In this document: in pieces, positions 8,060 to 15,946 of the stretch | How positions within the stretch are numbered: position 1 is the stretch's first letter | How the letters are laid out: every line of letters starts with the position of its first letter | Source: Bacilli bacterium | GTDB lineage: Bacteria; Bacillota_I; Bacilli_A; RF39; UBA660 | Length of the DNA stretch: 45,480 bases | Reading direction: 5' to 3' | NCBI GenBank assembly: GCA_016283935.1 | Contig: JAEENX010000024.1 | Location: 1-45,480 of the forward strand | Translations under genes and position numbers: made by a program | Notes under the pieces: generated by a model | The model's database searches: none | Told to the model about the DNA's origin: nothing | Seen by the model: the letters and a program-made list of their open reading frames with translations, nothing else

Positions 8060-8608
8060 ATGACAAAACAATATTTAGACATCGATGATTTTAAAGACAT
8101 GGGAATAAGATATACATTTGCTGAAATGCTTGATACTTTAGTAGAAGCACAAAAGAAAAATGTATTAGTTAGCTGCAATTTCCATGGACACATGTATTAT
8201 TCGGATTCAATTGATATAGAAGCAGCTTATTTAGATTATTATGATATGACTAAAGAAGAAATGGATTATTATTATGAAAATATTGATGTAATTCCATTAA
8301 ACATACTTCGTAGTATTACACCATATCGATATGTTAGAAAAGAAATGTTCAGAGACTTTGTTTCTTGGATAGTACCAAAACATGCACCTGATTTATTACA
8401 AATCTATGAATTAATTTCTAAAATATTAGGTAGATGTGAAGTAGAAAAATCTGTTGAAAGATTAAATAAGATGAATGATGATAGAAAAGAAGTAGCTTAT
8501 GATTTTATAGATAAATATTTTACTCCAGCTGCGAAGGAATATTTACTATCTATAACTGATATAAAAGAACCAAAAAAACAACAAGAAACAACAATTAGTA
8601 TGAAATAA
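8060..8608 (+). CDS. conserved-looking cytoplasmic protein, function unknown
   Basis: The 182-residue product is soluble, with no signal peptide or membrane helix. It is rich in Tyr and Asp in the first half (runs such as DYYDMTKEEMDYYYENID near residue 58) and helical in the second half. I recognise no catalytic motif. It is expressed alone from a strong promoter and ends in a good terminator. AAAAGGGG lies nine bases before the ATG. Confidence 0.75.
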   Translation: MTKQYLDIDDFKDMGIRYTFAEMLDTLVEAQKKNVLVSCNFHGHMYYSDSIDIEAAYLDYYDMTKEEMDYYYENIDVIPLNILRSITPYRYVRKEMFRDFVSWIVPKHAPDLLQIYELISKILGRCEVEKSVERLNKMNDDRKEVAYDFIDKYFTPAAKEYLLSITDIKEPKKQQETTISMK

Positions 8609-8610
8609 AA

Positions 8611-8636
8611 ATAGAACTGAAAAGTTCTATTTTTTA
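8611..8636 (+). terminator. terminator of the 8060 gene
   Basis: ATAGAACT (8611-8618), loop GAAA, AGTTCTAT (8623-8630), then Ts. Confidence 0.92.
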
Positions 8637-8655
8637 TTTAAATAAAATCATGCAA

Positions 8656-8684
8656 AGAAAAAACTCGAACTATAAGTCCGAGTT
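8656..8684 (-). terminator. terminator of tRNA-His
   Basis: On the minus strand AACTCGGAC pairs with GTTCGAGTT (one G-T pair) around loop TTATA, followed by a T-rich run. It lies just beyond the tRNA 3' end. Confidence 0.88.
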
Positions 8685-8694
8685 ATTTTTCAAA

Positions 8695-8771
8695 TGGGGC
8701 GGCGTGTGGGAATCGAACCCACGCATACCAGAGCCACAATCTGGCGTGTTAACCACTTCACCAACGCCGCC
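8695..8771 (-). tRNA. tRNA-His (GTG)
   Basis: A full cloverleaf is read on the minus strand. Acceptor GCGGCGT pairs with ACGCCGC, and the His-specific extra G-1 pairs with C73. The D arm is GTG/CAC, the anticodon stem CCAGA/TCTGG with loop TTGTGGC (anticodon GTG), and the T arm GTGGG/CCCAC. The 3' CCA is encoded. G-1 identifies histidine independently of the anticodon. Confidence 0.97.
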
Positions 8772-8785
8772 ATTTGACATAGATA

Positions 8786-8814
8786 ATATTATCAAAAAAT
8801 ATGCTGTTATGCAA
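8786..8814 (-). promoter_or_regulatory. promoter of tRNA-His
   Basis: On the minus strand TTGCAT (8814-8809), 17 bases, TAATAT (8791-8786). Transcription would start about eight bases before the mature tRNA. The tRNA-Arg promoter uses the same TTGCAT -35 box. Confidence 0.7.
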
Positions 8815-8871
8815 GTATTTATCTTATTTTCTTTAATATTATGCTATAATTTTACTTAAGGGATGATCAAA

Positions 8872-9357
8872 ATGAAGAAAGACAAGAAGAAAATGAGTCC
8901 TGTTACTATAAGTGTAATAGTAGCAATAATAGGTGTAATAGTAATATTTGGTAGCATAATTTATAATTCAAAACATTCTATAGAAGAATGGGTTGTATGC
9001 AATTATAACGGATCTATTCAAGGTTATAAAGAAACAATTAAGTTTAGATATATGTATGATACTTTATATGGATATTATGAAGAAAAAGATATCATGGCTG
9101 AATCTGAAGATGAAAAAAATAAAATTGAAGAAAAAATAAATGAATTTGGAAAAGATTTTCCAACATCAGATGATGTTAAATTAGAAGTAACATCTGAAGG
9201 ATTAGAAGTTAAAAGTAATTTTTATATCAAAACAATAACTTATACTAATTTTATTGATGATTATTTCAAAGAACAAGAAATCACAATGCAATCAAATTCA
9301 AGTGATATTGTTAATAAATTAAAAAGTGATTATGAATGTAAGATAACAAGAAAGTAG
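8872..9357 (+). CDS. single-span membrane-anchored protein, function unknown
   Basis: The 161-residue product has a basic N-terminus (KKDKKK), one hydrophobic helix at about residues 11-31, and an extracellular-looking acidic domain of about 125 residues containing Cys near both ends (VVCNYNG and YECKITRK). These two Cys could form a disulphide. The start at 8872 is preferred because AAGGG lies nine bases upstream; the in-frame ATG at 8863 abuts that site. TATAAT is at 8845-8850. The stop overlaps the ribosome site of holA, so the two are an operon. I do not recognise the family. Confidence 0.75.
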   Translation: MKKDKKKMSPVTISVIVAIIGVIVIFGSIIYNSKHSIEEWVVCNYNGSIQGYKETIKFRYMYDTLYGYYEEKDIMAESEDEKNKIEEKINEFGKDFPTSDDVKLEVTSEGLEVKSNFYIKTITYTNFIDDYFKEQEITMQSNSSDIVNKLKSDYECKITRK

Positions 9358-9364
9358 GTGTAAC

Positions 9365-10321
9365 ATGAAAAATAAATACATTATTAAATCAACTAGTCAT
9401 ATTATTATTTCTAATGAAATAAAAAAACTAACTGAATCAATTGAAAATGTATCTTATTTTTCTATGAATGACACTGAATTAGATGACATCATAGTTGATG
9501 CATCTTACTTTGGTTTTTTTGATACTGCTAAAGCAATAGTAATAACTGAATTTACTTACTTTGGTGATAAATTTAAACATGAAGAAGAAGCAAATAAAAT
9601 TATTGAGTTCTTAAAGAAACTTGATGAAAGATGTACAGTTATATTTGTAGTATCTTCTTTAGATAGTAGAAAAGACTTTACAAAGAAAGTATTAGAATTA
9701 GGAACTGAATTATTAGATTTTAGTAATTTATCTCCTGAGACTATAAAAAATAATGTAGATCAATATGTTATAGATAATAAACTTATTTTAGATAATAATG
9801 CTTATCAAGAAATATATAATAAAACTAAAGGATATTTAGATATTATAATTGGAGAAATAAATAAATTATCTTTAATAGAAAAACATATAACATTAAATAT
9901 AGTAAATGAATATGGTTCTAATTATATGATTGAACCATATAATCAAGATAATAACTATGATGATATTATATGGAAATTCTATGATGCAGTTACATCAAAG
10001 AATTTTAAAGTTATATTTGAACTATTAGATCAATTATTAGCTAGGGGAGAAGAATATGTTACATTAATAAGTGGTATATTTAATCAATTCTTACCTATAT
10101 ACATAATTAAATGTATGGAAGCTAATAAAGAATCTAAAGAAACCATGATTAAAGTAACAGGATATTCTGATAAAAGAATATTTATGTTACAAAAAAAAGG
10201 AAGAATATATACTAAAGATGATATAGAAAATATATTACTAAAATTAACTGATATAGATATTAAATCTAAATCAGGATATGACATAGCATATATGTTTAAA
10301 GAATTTTTAATAGAATTATAA
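9365..10321 (+). CDS. holA: DNA polymerase III delta subunit
   Basis: The 318-residue product has the layout of HolA, the clamp-loader subunit that opens the beta sliding clamp. An N-terminal divergent AAA+-like region holds the A-I-V-I-T-E strand near residue 56 and VIFVVSSLDSRKDFTKKV near 94. A helical C-terminal domain ends with the conserved I-K-S-G-Y-D-like segment near residue 300. HolA proteins are divergent, and length and architecture agree with the family. TAGGTG overlapping the upstream stop serves as its ribosome site. Confidence 0.85.
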   Translation: MKNKYIIKSTSHIIISNEIKKLTESIENVSYFSMNDTELDDIIVDASYFGFFDTAKAIVITEFTYFGDKFKHEEEANKIIEFLKKLDERCTVIFVVSSLDSRKDFTKKVLELGTELLDFSNLSPETIKNNVDQYVIDNKLILDNNAYQEIYNKTKGYLDIIIGEINKLSLIEKHITLNIVNEYGSNYMIEPYNQDNNYDDIIWKFYDAVTSKNFKVIFELLDQLLARGEEYVTLISGIFNQFLPIYIIKCMEANKESKETMIKVTGYSDKRIFMLQKKGRIYTKDDIENILLKLTDIDIKSKSGYDIAYMFKEFLIEL

Positions 10322-10344
10322 AAAGACCTTATTAAAGGTCTTTT
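10321..10344. terminator. bidirectional terminator between holA and rnhC
   Basis: AAAAGACCTT (10321-10330), loop ATTA, AAGGTCTTTT (10335-10344), with T-runs on both strands. The holA stop ends at its first base, and the rnhC stop lies in its loop. Confidence 0.9.
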
Positions 10345-11282
10345 ATTTTGTCTGTATTTTTAAAGTTTATTTTAGCTACATCAAATAGTTTATTAAAACC
10401 ATATTTATTAACTAATTCTTTACCAATTGAATCAACTTCAGCTCCAGCTCCTTTAGGAAGAGGTAAGTGAAGTTCATCAGATAACTTATCCATTTCTTTT
10501 AAGAATATATATCTTGAAATAATAGAAGATACTGCAACTGATAAACATTTATTTTCTGCATGAGTAGTAAATGTAATATTAGTTACTTTACCAGGAACTT
10601 CCTTAATATGTTCATAGTATTTAGTAGGATATACAAATTGGTCTACTACAATAGCATCATATTTAGGAGTTTGTTGTTTTAATTGATATAACACTTTATT
10701 ATGTAATATAGCTTTAACTTTATTCATATTAAATATTTTAGCTTTATTATAAGCACTTGGGCTTAATATAAAAGTTACATGAGGTATATCTTTTATTAAC
10801 TTAGGTGCAATTGCTAAAATCTTATCATCAGTTACCATCTTAGAATCTTTAACACCTAAATCATTTAACCAAGTTTTCTTAGATATATCTACATATGAAG
10901 CAGTTACAACTATAGGACCAAAATAATCTCCTGTACCAACTTCATCAGAACCAATTGTTGATATCTTCTTAAATCTATCATCTTTAAGTTCTTCTTTTTT
11001 ATCTTCTTTTTTCTTTTTATCTTTATCTATTTCAGATTGAACATCTCTTTTATTATTAACTCTTTCCATTTCAGTCCAATAAGAAGCTTCAATGTCTGCA
11101 CCTAATCCTTGGAACATTATTTTTCCTGATTCATATAGTGTAATAGTGCAATCATAATCTCTAACTTGAAATACTGAATATGGAGGTTTTTTCTCTGTAA
11201 ATCTATCTGAATAAAAATCTATAATATCTTGTTTCATATTATCAGATATTTTAAAAACTATAGTTTGTTGTTTATTATTCAT
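10332..11282 (-). CDS. rnhC: ribonuclease HIII
   Basis: The 316-residue product cleaves RNA in RNA/DNA hybrids. The N-terminal TBP-like substrate-binding domain (residues 1-75) is followed by a charged Lys/Asp/Glu linker (80-105). The catalytic domain opens with GSDEVGTGDYFGP (111-123), which carries the first acidic metal ligands and the GTG...G signature distinguishing HIII from HII. The ATG at 11282 has AGAGGTG six bases upstream; a GTG at 11291 lies within that site. It is convergent with holA and divergent from the CvpA gene. Confidence 0.95.
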   Translation of the reverse strand: MNNKQQTIVFKISDNMKQDIIDFYSDRFTEKKPPYSVFQVRDYDCTITLYESGKIMFQGLGADIEASYWTEMERVNNKRDVQSEIDKDKKKKEDKKEELKDDRFKKISTIGSDEVGTGDYFGPIVVTASYVDISKKTWLNDLGVKDSKMVTDDKILAIAPKLIKDIPHVTFILSPSAYNKAKIFNMNKVKAILHNKVLYQLKQQTPKYDAIVVDQFVYPTKYYEHIKEVPGKVTNITFTTHAENKCLSVAVSSIISRYIFLKEMDKLSDELHLPLPKGAGAEVDSIGKELVNKYGFNKLFDVAKINFKNTDKIKDL

Positions 11283-11365
11283 AGCCAACACCTCTTACCT
11301 AAATAATATACCATATCTTATTGCTTTTTTAAATATCTTTAATTATAATTAACTTAGGTGATAAT

Positions 11366-12082
11366 ATGAATTATTTAGATATAGTTTTAGCTGTAATGTT
11401 AGTATATGCAGCATATAAAGGATGGAAAACAGGTGGTATTTCGTCACTTATTAATTTAGTAGGAACATTAATAGTAATAGTAGCATCTTATTTCTTAAAA
11501 GATCCTATAAGTGTATTACTTTATAAGAATTTACCATTCTTCTCATTTGGTGGATTATTCTTAGGTATTACATCAATAAATATATGTGTATATGAAGCAG
11601 TTTCATATTTAATATGTGTATTTGTTTTAGGAACACTTTTAGCAATTTTAATAAGAGTTACAGGTTTAATTGATAGAATAGTTAATAAAACACTTATACT
11701 ATCTTTACCAAGTAAAATATTAGGAATTGCAGCATCTGTGTTACAATATTACATATTTGCATTTGTATTAGTATTTATCATGGCTCAAGTTCCATATACT
11801 ACAAAACATGTAACTGAATCAAAAGCTGCTCCAATTATTTTAGAGAAAACTCCAGTTATGTCTACTATAACAAATGATATATATCATACAGTTACTGAAA
11901 TATATGATATAGCTATTAAAGCAGATGGAGACGCTGATAAAACAAAAGCAAATTATGATGCATTAGAAGTATTATTAAAATATAAAGTTATTAGTACAAA
12001 GAATGCTAAAGATTTATTAGATAAAGGTAAATTACAAGTAGAAAATTCAGAAGAATTATTAGAAAAATATAAAAATCAATAG
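11366..12082 (+). CDS. CvpA-family membrane protein
   Basis: The 238-residue product has four hydrophobic helices (about residues 4-20, 26-46, 72-94 and 114-140). The opening MNYLDIVLAVMLVYAAYKGWKTG matches the CvpA/colicin V production family. A soluble C-terminal tail of about 80 residues follows. Family members support envelope integrity, but the mechanism is not established. TATAAT at 11344-11349 and AGGTGATA place the transcript start about ten bases before the ATG. It is co-transcribed with the thioredoxin 11 bases downstream. Confidence 0.83.
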   Translation: MNYLDIVLAVMLVYAAYKGWKTGGISSLINLVGTLIVIVASYFLKDPISVLLYKNLPFFSFGGLFLGITSINICVYEAVSYLICVFVLGTLLAILIRVTGLIDRIVNKTLILSLPSKILGIAASVLQYYIFAFVLVFIMAQVPYTTKHVTESKAAPIILEKTPVMSTITNDIYHTVTEIYDIAIKADGDADKTKANYDALEVLLKYKVISTKNAKDLLDKGKLQVENSEELLEKYKNQ

Positions 12083-12093
12083 GGAGGATTTAA

Positions 12094-12390
12094 ATGATTA
12101 AACATTTAGACGAAGAGGAAAACTTTGTTAATGAAATTCAAGCTGATAAAATATTAGTTGATTTCTATGCAGAGTGGTGTGGACCATGTAAGATGATTGG
12201 TCAAATATTTGAAACAATGGAAGATGAAATTGAAGTATTAAAAGTCAATACTGATGAATTTCCAGATTTAGCTCAAAAGTTTGGAGTTATGTCTATTCCA
12301 ACAGTTATACTTTTTAAAAACGGATCAGAAGTAGATAAGTTCATAGGATTAAGAAGTAAAGAGGAAATACTAGAATTTATTAATAAATAG
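12094..12390 (+). CDS. thioredoxin (first of two)
   Basis: The 98-residue product carries the active site WCGPCK (Trp28, Cys29, Cys32) and the cis-proline motif SIPT, so it is a full thioredoxin that reduces protein disulphides in the cytoplasm. GGGAGG precedes the ATG. It pairs with the CvpA gene rather than with a reductase; the trxB-linked paralogue is at 44997. Sequence alone cannot separate their substrates. Confidence 0.92.
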   Translation: MIKHLDEEENFVNEIQADKILVDFYAEWCGPCKMIGQIFETMEDEIEVLKVNTDEFPDLAQKFGVMSIPTVILFKNGSEVDKFIGLRSKEEILEFINK

Positions 12391-12415
12391 GATAATAGAA
12401 ATATTATCCTTTTTT
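12390..12415 (+). terminator. terminator of the CvpA-thioredoxin operon
   Basis: GGATAATA (12390-12397), loop GAAA, TATTATCC (12402-12409), then six Ts. It starts at the last base of the stop. Confidence 0.92.
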
Positions 12416-12471
12416 ATTGTATATATATATTAATTTTGTTAAAATATTATTGATATTAGAGGTGATTAAAT

Positions 12472-12714
12472 ATGGAAGAAACTAGTCTTTATAATTTATC
12501 TGACATAGAAGATGCATTAGTTGAAACTACATTAGATGAAGTTTATTCAGCATTAGTTGAAAGAGGTTTCAATCCTGTTAATCAAATAGTAGGATATTTA
12601 ACTACTGGAGATCCTTCATATATTACTTCTAATAAAGATGCAAGAAATAAAATACTATCTATAGATCGTGGTAAATTAATTGAAACTATAGTAAGAAAGT
12701 ATTTAGAGGGTTAA
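12472..12714 (+). CDS. ireB: IreB/UPF0297 family regulator
   Basis: The 80-residue product matches the IreB (YrzL) family: E-V-Y-x-A-L-x-E-R-G-F-N-P-V-N-Q-I-V-G-Y and GDPSYITSN..AR with an I-x-R-x-K-L-x-E core. In enterococci IreB is a phosphorylation target of the PASTA kinase and influences cephalosporin tolerance. It opens the conserved cluster that continues with ruvX, DUF1292 and mltG, and ends one base before ruvX. AGAGGTGAT serves as ribosome site. Confidence 0.9.
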   Translation: MEETSLYNLSDIEDALVETTLDEVYSALVERGFNPVNQIVGYLTTGDPSYITSNKDARNKILSIDRGKLIETIVRKYLEG

Positions 12715-12715
12715 T

Positions 12716-13141
12716 ATGAAGTGTTTAGGAATGGATTTAGGAACTAGAACATTAGGTCTTGCAACATCTGATAGATTAGGACTTATTGCTAGTCCATATA
12801 AAACTATAAGATATGAAGATATAAATAAATTGGTTGATGAAGTATTAGAAATAATTAAAAATGAAAGAATTGAAGTATTAGTATTAGGATATCCTAAAAA
12901 TATGAATAATACTGAAGGACCTGCAGTAGAAAGAACTAATAATTTTAAAAGTTTATTAGAAGCTAAAACAGATTTAGAAATAAATTTAATAGATGAAAGA
13001 TTATCTACTGTAGAAGCAGAAAATTATTTATTAGAAGAAGATATGTCTAGAAAGAATAGAAAAGGTGTTATAGATGCAGTTGCTGCTTCTGTAATATTAG
13101 ACACTTATCTTAGACAACAAGAAATAAAGAATCGTGGGTAA
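12716..13141 (+). CDS. ruvX: RuvX/YqgF Holliday junction resolvase-like nuclease
   Basis: The 141-residue product has the RNase H-like start LGMDLGTRTLGLATSD (metal-binding Asp7), the central LVLGYPKNMNNTEGP block and the acidic DERLSTVEAE and GVIDAVAA segments. Family roles include pre-16S rRNA 5' end processing and junction resolution. It is embedded in the ireB cluster exactly as in Bacillus, with translational coupling on both sides. Confidence 0.93.
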   Translation: MKCLGMDLGTRTLGLATSDRLGLIASPYKTIRYEDINKLVDEVLEIIKNERIEVLVLGYPKNMNNTEGPAVERTNNFKSLLEAKTDLEINLIDERLSTVEAENYLLEEDMSRKNRKGVIDAVAASVILDTYLRQQEIKNRG

Positions 13142-13145
13142 TAAT

Positions 13146-13445
13146 ATGGATAAAAATGGTAAGTTAGTTATAAAAAATGACAAAGGTGAAATAATGCAAT
13201 GTGATGTATTATTTACATTTGATTCAGATGAAACTGGTAAGAGTTATATAGCATATACAGATAATACTAAAGATGAAAATGGTAATATTAAAGTATATGC
13301 AAATATATATGATCCAAATGGAGAATCATTAAAACTTGAACCAATTACTACAGATAAAGAATGGAAAGCAATTAATAATATATTAATTTCTGTACAAGAA
13401 AAAGTAAGAGAGGTTGTTGAAGAAAATGGGGATACTGATAAGTAA
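13146..13445 (+). CDS. DUF1292 (YrzB-like) protein
   Basis: The 99-residue product is an acidic, beta-rich cytoplasmic protein with the DUF1292 pattern: an N-terminal D-x-x-G-E, then VLFTFDSDETGKSYIAYTDN, an NIYDPNG turn and an E-W-x-x-I-x-x-I-L C-terminal helix. Function is unknown. The ATG at 13146 is chosen because GTGGG lies six bases before it; the GTG at 13134 overlaps that site. Its 3' end overlaps the mltG start by about 20 bases. Confidence 0.86.
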   Translation: MDKNGKLVIKNDKGEIMQCDVLFTFDSDETGKSYIAYTDNTKDENGNIKVYANIYDPNGESLKLEPITTDKEWKAINNILISVQEKVREVVEENGDTDK

Positions 13446-14544
13446 TGAATCTACAACTGATAGAAATATAAGATTTCTACAAAAAGGAGCATTAGTATTA
13501 TTAATACTATTTATCATAATTGGATTTGTAATATCATGTGTATTTGCTGCTAATTTATCTCCTGTAGATGGAAAAGATGACAATGTTTATCAATTCACTA
13601 TTAAAGAAGGAGAACCTAAAGTAACAGTTATTCATAATTTGAAAGAACAAGACTTAATTAAAAATGAATTCTTTTCAAAGCTATATTTAAAAGTAAATGA
13701 TGAATTTACTTTCTATGCAGGAACATATAATTTAAAAAAGAGTATGTCTACATTAGAAATATTTAATTCAATAGGTAATACAAAAGATGCATTAAGTGAT
13801 GATAAAACAATTACTTTCTTAGAAGGTAAAAGATTTACTGATTATGCTAAAGTAATATCTGATACTTTTGATGATATATCTTATGAAGATGTTATTAATA
13901 AAGGAAAAGATAAAGAATATTTAAAAACATTAATAAATAAATATTGGTTTATAAATGAAGATATTCTAAATGATAAGTTATATTATCCATTAGAAGGATA
14001 TTTATTTGCAGATACATATGCATTCAATAAAAATGCTAAATTAGAAGATATATTTGGTAAGATGTTAGATGAAATGGATGCAACATTATCAGCTTATAAA
14101 GAAGATATCGAAAACTCTTCATTAGGAAGTCATGGTTTACTTACTCTTGCAAGTGTGGTAGAATTAGAAGCTGTTAGTGCCGAAGATCGTACACAGGTAG
14201 CTAGTGTATTCTATAATAGACTATCTGCTGGATGGTCATTAGGATCAGATGTAACAACATATTATGATGTTAAAAAGGATATTGTTCCTGGAACATTAAC
14301 TTATAATGATTTAAATGGATGTAATGGATATAACACAAGAAATGCTAACTGTGTTAAAGGATTACCTATTGGTCCAATTGCAACACCATCTAAATCAAGT
14401 ATAGAAGCAGTAATAAAACCTGCAAAAACAAATAATATGTATTTTGTTGCAGACAAAAATAACAAATTATATTTTGCTGAGACACAATCAGGCCATGATC
14501 AAAATATTAGAGATTTAATAAATAAAGGCTTATGGCTTGAGTAA
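13426..14544 (+). CDS. mltG: endolytic murein transglycosylase MltG
   Basis: The 372-residue product has one N-terminal membrane helix (near residues 22-43) and an external YceG domain. The segment LLTLASVVELEAVSAEDRTQVASVFYNRL holds the catalytic Glu, and GPIATPSKSSIEA...YFVADK follows. MltG cleaves nascent glycan strands and so sets strand length. The start is not certain: ATG at 13426 is used, but TTG codons at 13414 and 13417 lie nearer AGAGAGG. Its presence implies a peptidoglycan wall. Confidence 0.92.
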   Translation: MGILISNESTTDRNIRFLQKGALVLLILFIIIGFVISCVFAANLSPVDGKDDNVYQFTIKEGEPKVTVIHNLKEQDLIKNEFFSKLYLKVNDEFTFYAGTYNLKKSMSTLEIFNSIGNTKDALSDDKTITFLEGKRFTDYAKVISDTFDDISYEDVINKGKDKEYLKTLINKYWFINEDILNDKLYYPLEGYLFADTYAFNKNAKLEDIFGKMLDEMDATLSAYKEDIENSSLGSHGLLTLASVVELEAVSAEDRTQVASVFYNRLSAGWSLGSDVTTYYDVKKDIVPGTLTYNDLNGCNGYNTRNANCVKGLPIGPIATPSKSSIEAVIKPAKTNNMYFVADKNNKLYFAETQSGHDQNIRDLINKGLWLE

Positions 14545-14562
14545 AAAGGAGAATCAATTAAG

Positions 14563-15174
14563 ATGAACGATGTAATTAAAGAAATGGAAAGATATGCAGA
14601 AGCAAATAATGTTCCAATTATTGAACCAGATTCAATTCTTTTCATTAAAAAGTACATTAAATTAAATGATGTTAAAAAAATATTAGAAGTAGGAACTGCT
14701 ATTGGTTATTCAGCAATACTAATGGCAACTGCTAAAGATGATGTAGAAGTAACTACAATTGAAAGAGACGACAAACGTTATAGAGAAGCTGTTAAGAATG
14801 TGAATGAAGCAGGATTAGACGATAGAATTGAAGTAGTATTTAATGATGCTTTAGATGTTAACTTAGCAGGTTATTCATATGACTTAATATTTATAGATGC
14901 AGCTAAATCTCAATTAAAAAAATATTTTGAAAAATTTCAAAACTATTTAAACCCAGGTGGAGTTATTATTACTGATAATATTAAATTCCATGGATTAGTT
15001 GCTGAAAAAGATAAAATTGAATCTAAGAATGTAAGACAATTAGTTGATAAGATTGAAGATTATAAGGAATACCTTCAAAATAATGATGAATTCATCACTA
15101 AATTCTATGATGTAGGTGATGGATTAGCAGTAAGTTTTAGGAAAAATGATGAATCTATCAAAGGTATTGATTAA
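14563..15174 (+). CDS. trmR: tRNA 5-hydroxyuridine methyltransferase
   Basis: The 203-residue product is a class I SAM O-methyltransferase: motif I LEVGTAIGYSAILMA near residue 44, the acidic T-T-I-E-R strand, and YDLIFIDAAK near 107 with the conserved D-A-A metal/substrate segment. In Bacillus the syntenic gene (yrrM) makes 5-methoxyuridine at tRNA position 34. The next two genes are the matching hydroxylation pair, which supports this over a generic catechol-type methyltransferase. Its last 29 bases overlap the next gene. Confidence 0.88.
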   Translation: MNDVIKEMERYAEANNVPIIEPDSILFIKKYIKLNDVKKILEVGTAIGYSAILMATAKDDVEVTTIERDDKRYREAVKNVNEAGLDDRIEVVFNDALDVNLAGYSYDLIFIDAAKSQLKKYFEKFQNYLNPGGVIITDNIKFHGLVAEKDKIESKNVRQLVDKIEDYKEYLQNNDEFITKFYDVGDGLAVSFRKNDESIKGID

Positions 15175-15937
15175 TATAAACTCCTTAGGTGATTTAGAAG
15201 ATTATAAGAAAATTGGAATCACCAATTTTCTTTTTGCACTTAAGGATTACTCAATTGGATATAAAGAATTTAATTTAGAAGATATTCCAACTGATTCTTA
15301 CATTTTAATAAATAGAGTTTTAGATACAAAAGGTATAGATGGTATTAAATCTATTAAAGATAAATTATTAAATTATAAAGGTATTATATTTGAAGACTTA
15401 GGCGTATATAATATATTTAAAAATGAAGATATAGAATTAATATGGGCTCAAGCTCATTTTGGTACAAATACTGAATCAATTAATTATTGGTTAACTAAAT
15501 GTGAAAGTGCATTACTTTCAAATGAAATTACTAAAGAAGAAATTACGGATATAGTAAATGATTCTATTAAACCAGTAGTACTAAACGTATTTGGTAAAAA
15601 TATGATTATGTATTCTAGAAGAACATTATTAACTAACTTTAATAAATATAATGAATTAGATGATGTTAATGATGTAGTATTAGATGAAACACATACTAAA
15701 AACAAATTCTATGCACATGAAACTGAAAATGGTACAGCTATATTTAATAATGATTATTTTAATTATATTGAATTTAGTAAATCATTAGATGATTCTAAAA
15801 TTAAATATTATTTAGTATATAATTTAGATTTATCAGTTAATGATATAAAAGATATATTAGAAGGTAAGCCATATGGTAATGATGGATTCTTAAATAAGAA
15901 AACAGTTTATCGTATGAGTGAATATACAGATAGGTAG
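15146..15937 (+). CDS. trhP1: U32-like tRNA hydroxylation protein, subunit 1
   Basis: The 263-residue product corresponds in position and length to Bacillus YrrN. It lacks the Cys cluster of its partner but shares U32-like segments such as WAQAHFGTNTESINYW near residue 100 and the C-terminal GFLNKKTVYR motif. With subunit 2 it is expected to hydroxylate U34 of tRNAs, using a prephenate-derived pathway in characterised systems. The start may be ATG 15146, ATG 15149 or TTG 15167 (AAGG just upstream). It overlaps trmR. Confidence 0.78.
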   Translation: MMNLSKVLININSLGDLEDYKKIGITNFLFALKDYSIGYKEFNLEDIPTDSYILINRVLDTKGIDGIKSIKDKLLNYKGIIFEDLGVYNIFKNEDIELIWAQAHFGTNTESINYWLTKCESALLSNEITKEEITDIVNDSIKPVVLNVFGKNMIMYSRRTLLTNFNKYNELDDVNDVVLDETHTKNKFYAHETENGTAIFNNDYFNYIEFSKSLDDSKIKYYLVYNLDLSVNDIKDILEGKPYGNDGFLNKKTVYRMSEYTDR

Positions 15938-15946
15938 GTGGATAGA

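Noticed and set aside
8782-8793. Palindrome GATAATATTATC upstream of tRNA-His
   Set aside because: It overlaps the -10 box of the tRNA promoter and is pure A-T symmetry apart from its ends; chance is sufficient explanation.
8650-8859. 69-codon open frame on the plus strand
   Set aside because: It lies antisense over the complete tRNA-His and its terminator; no ribosome site precedes it.
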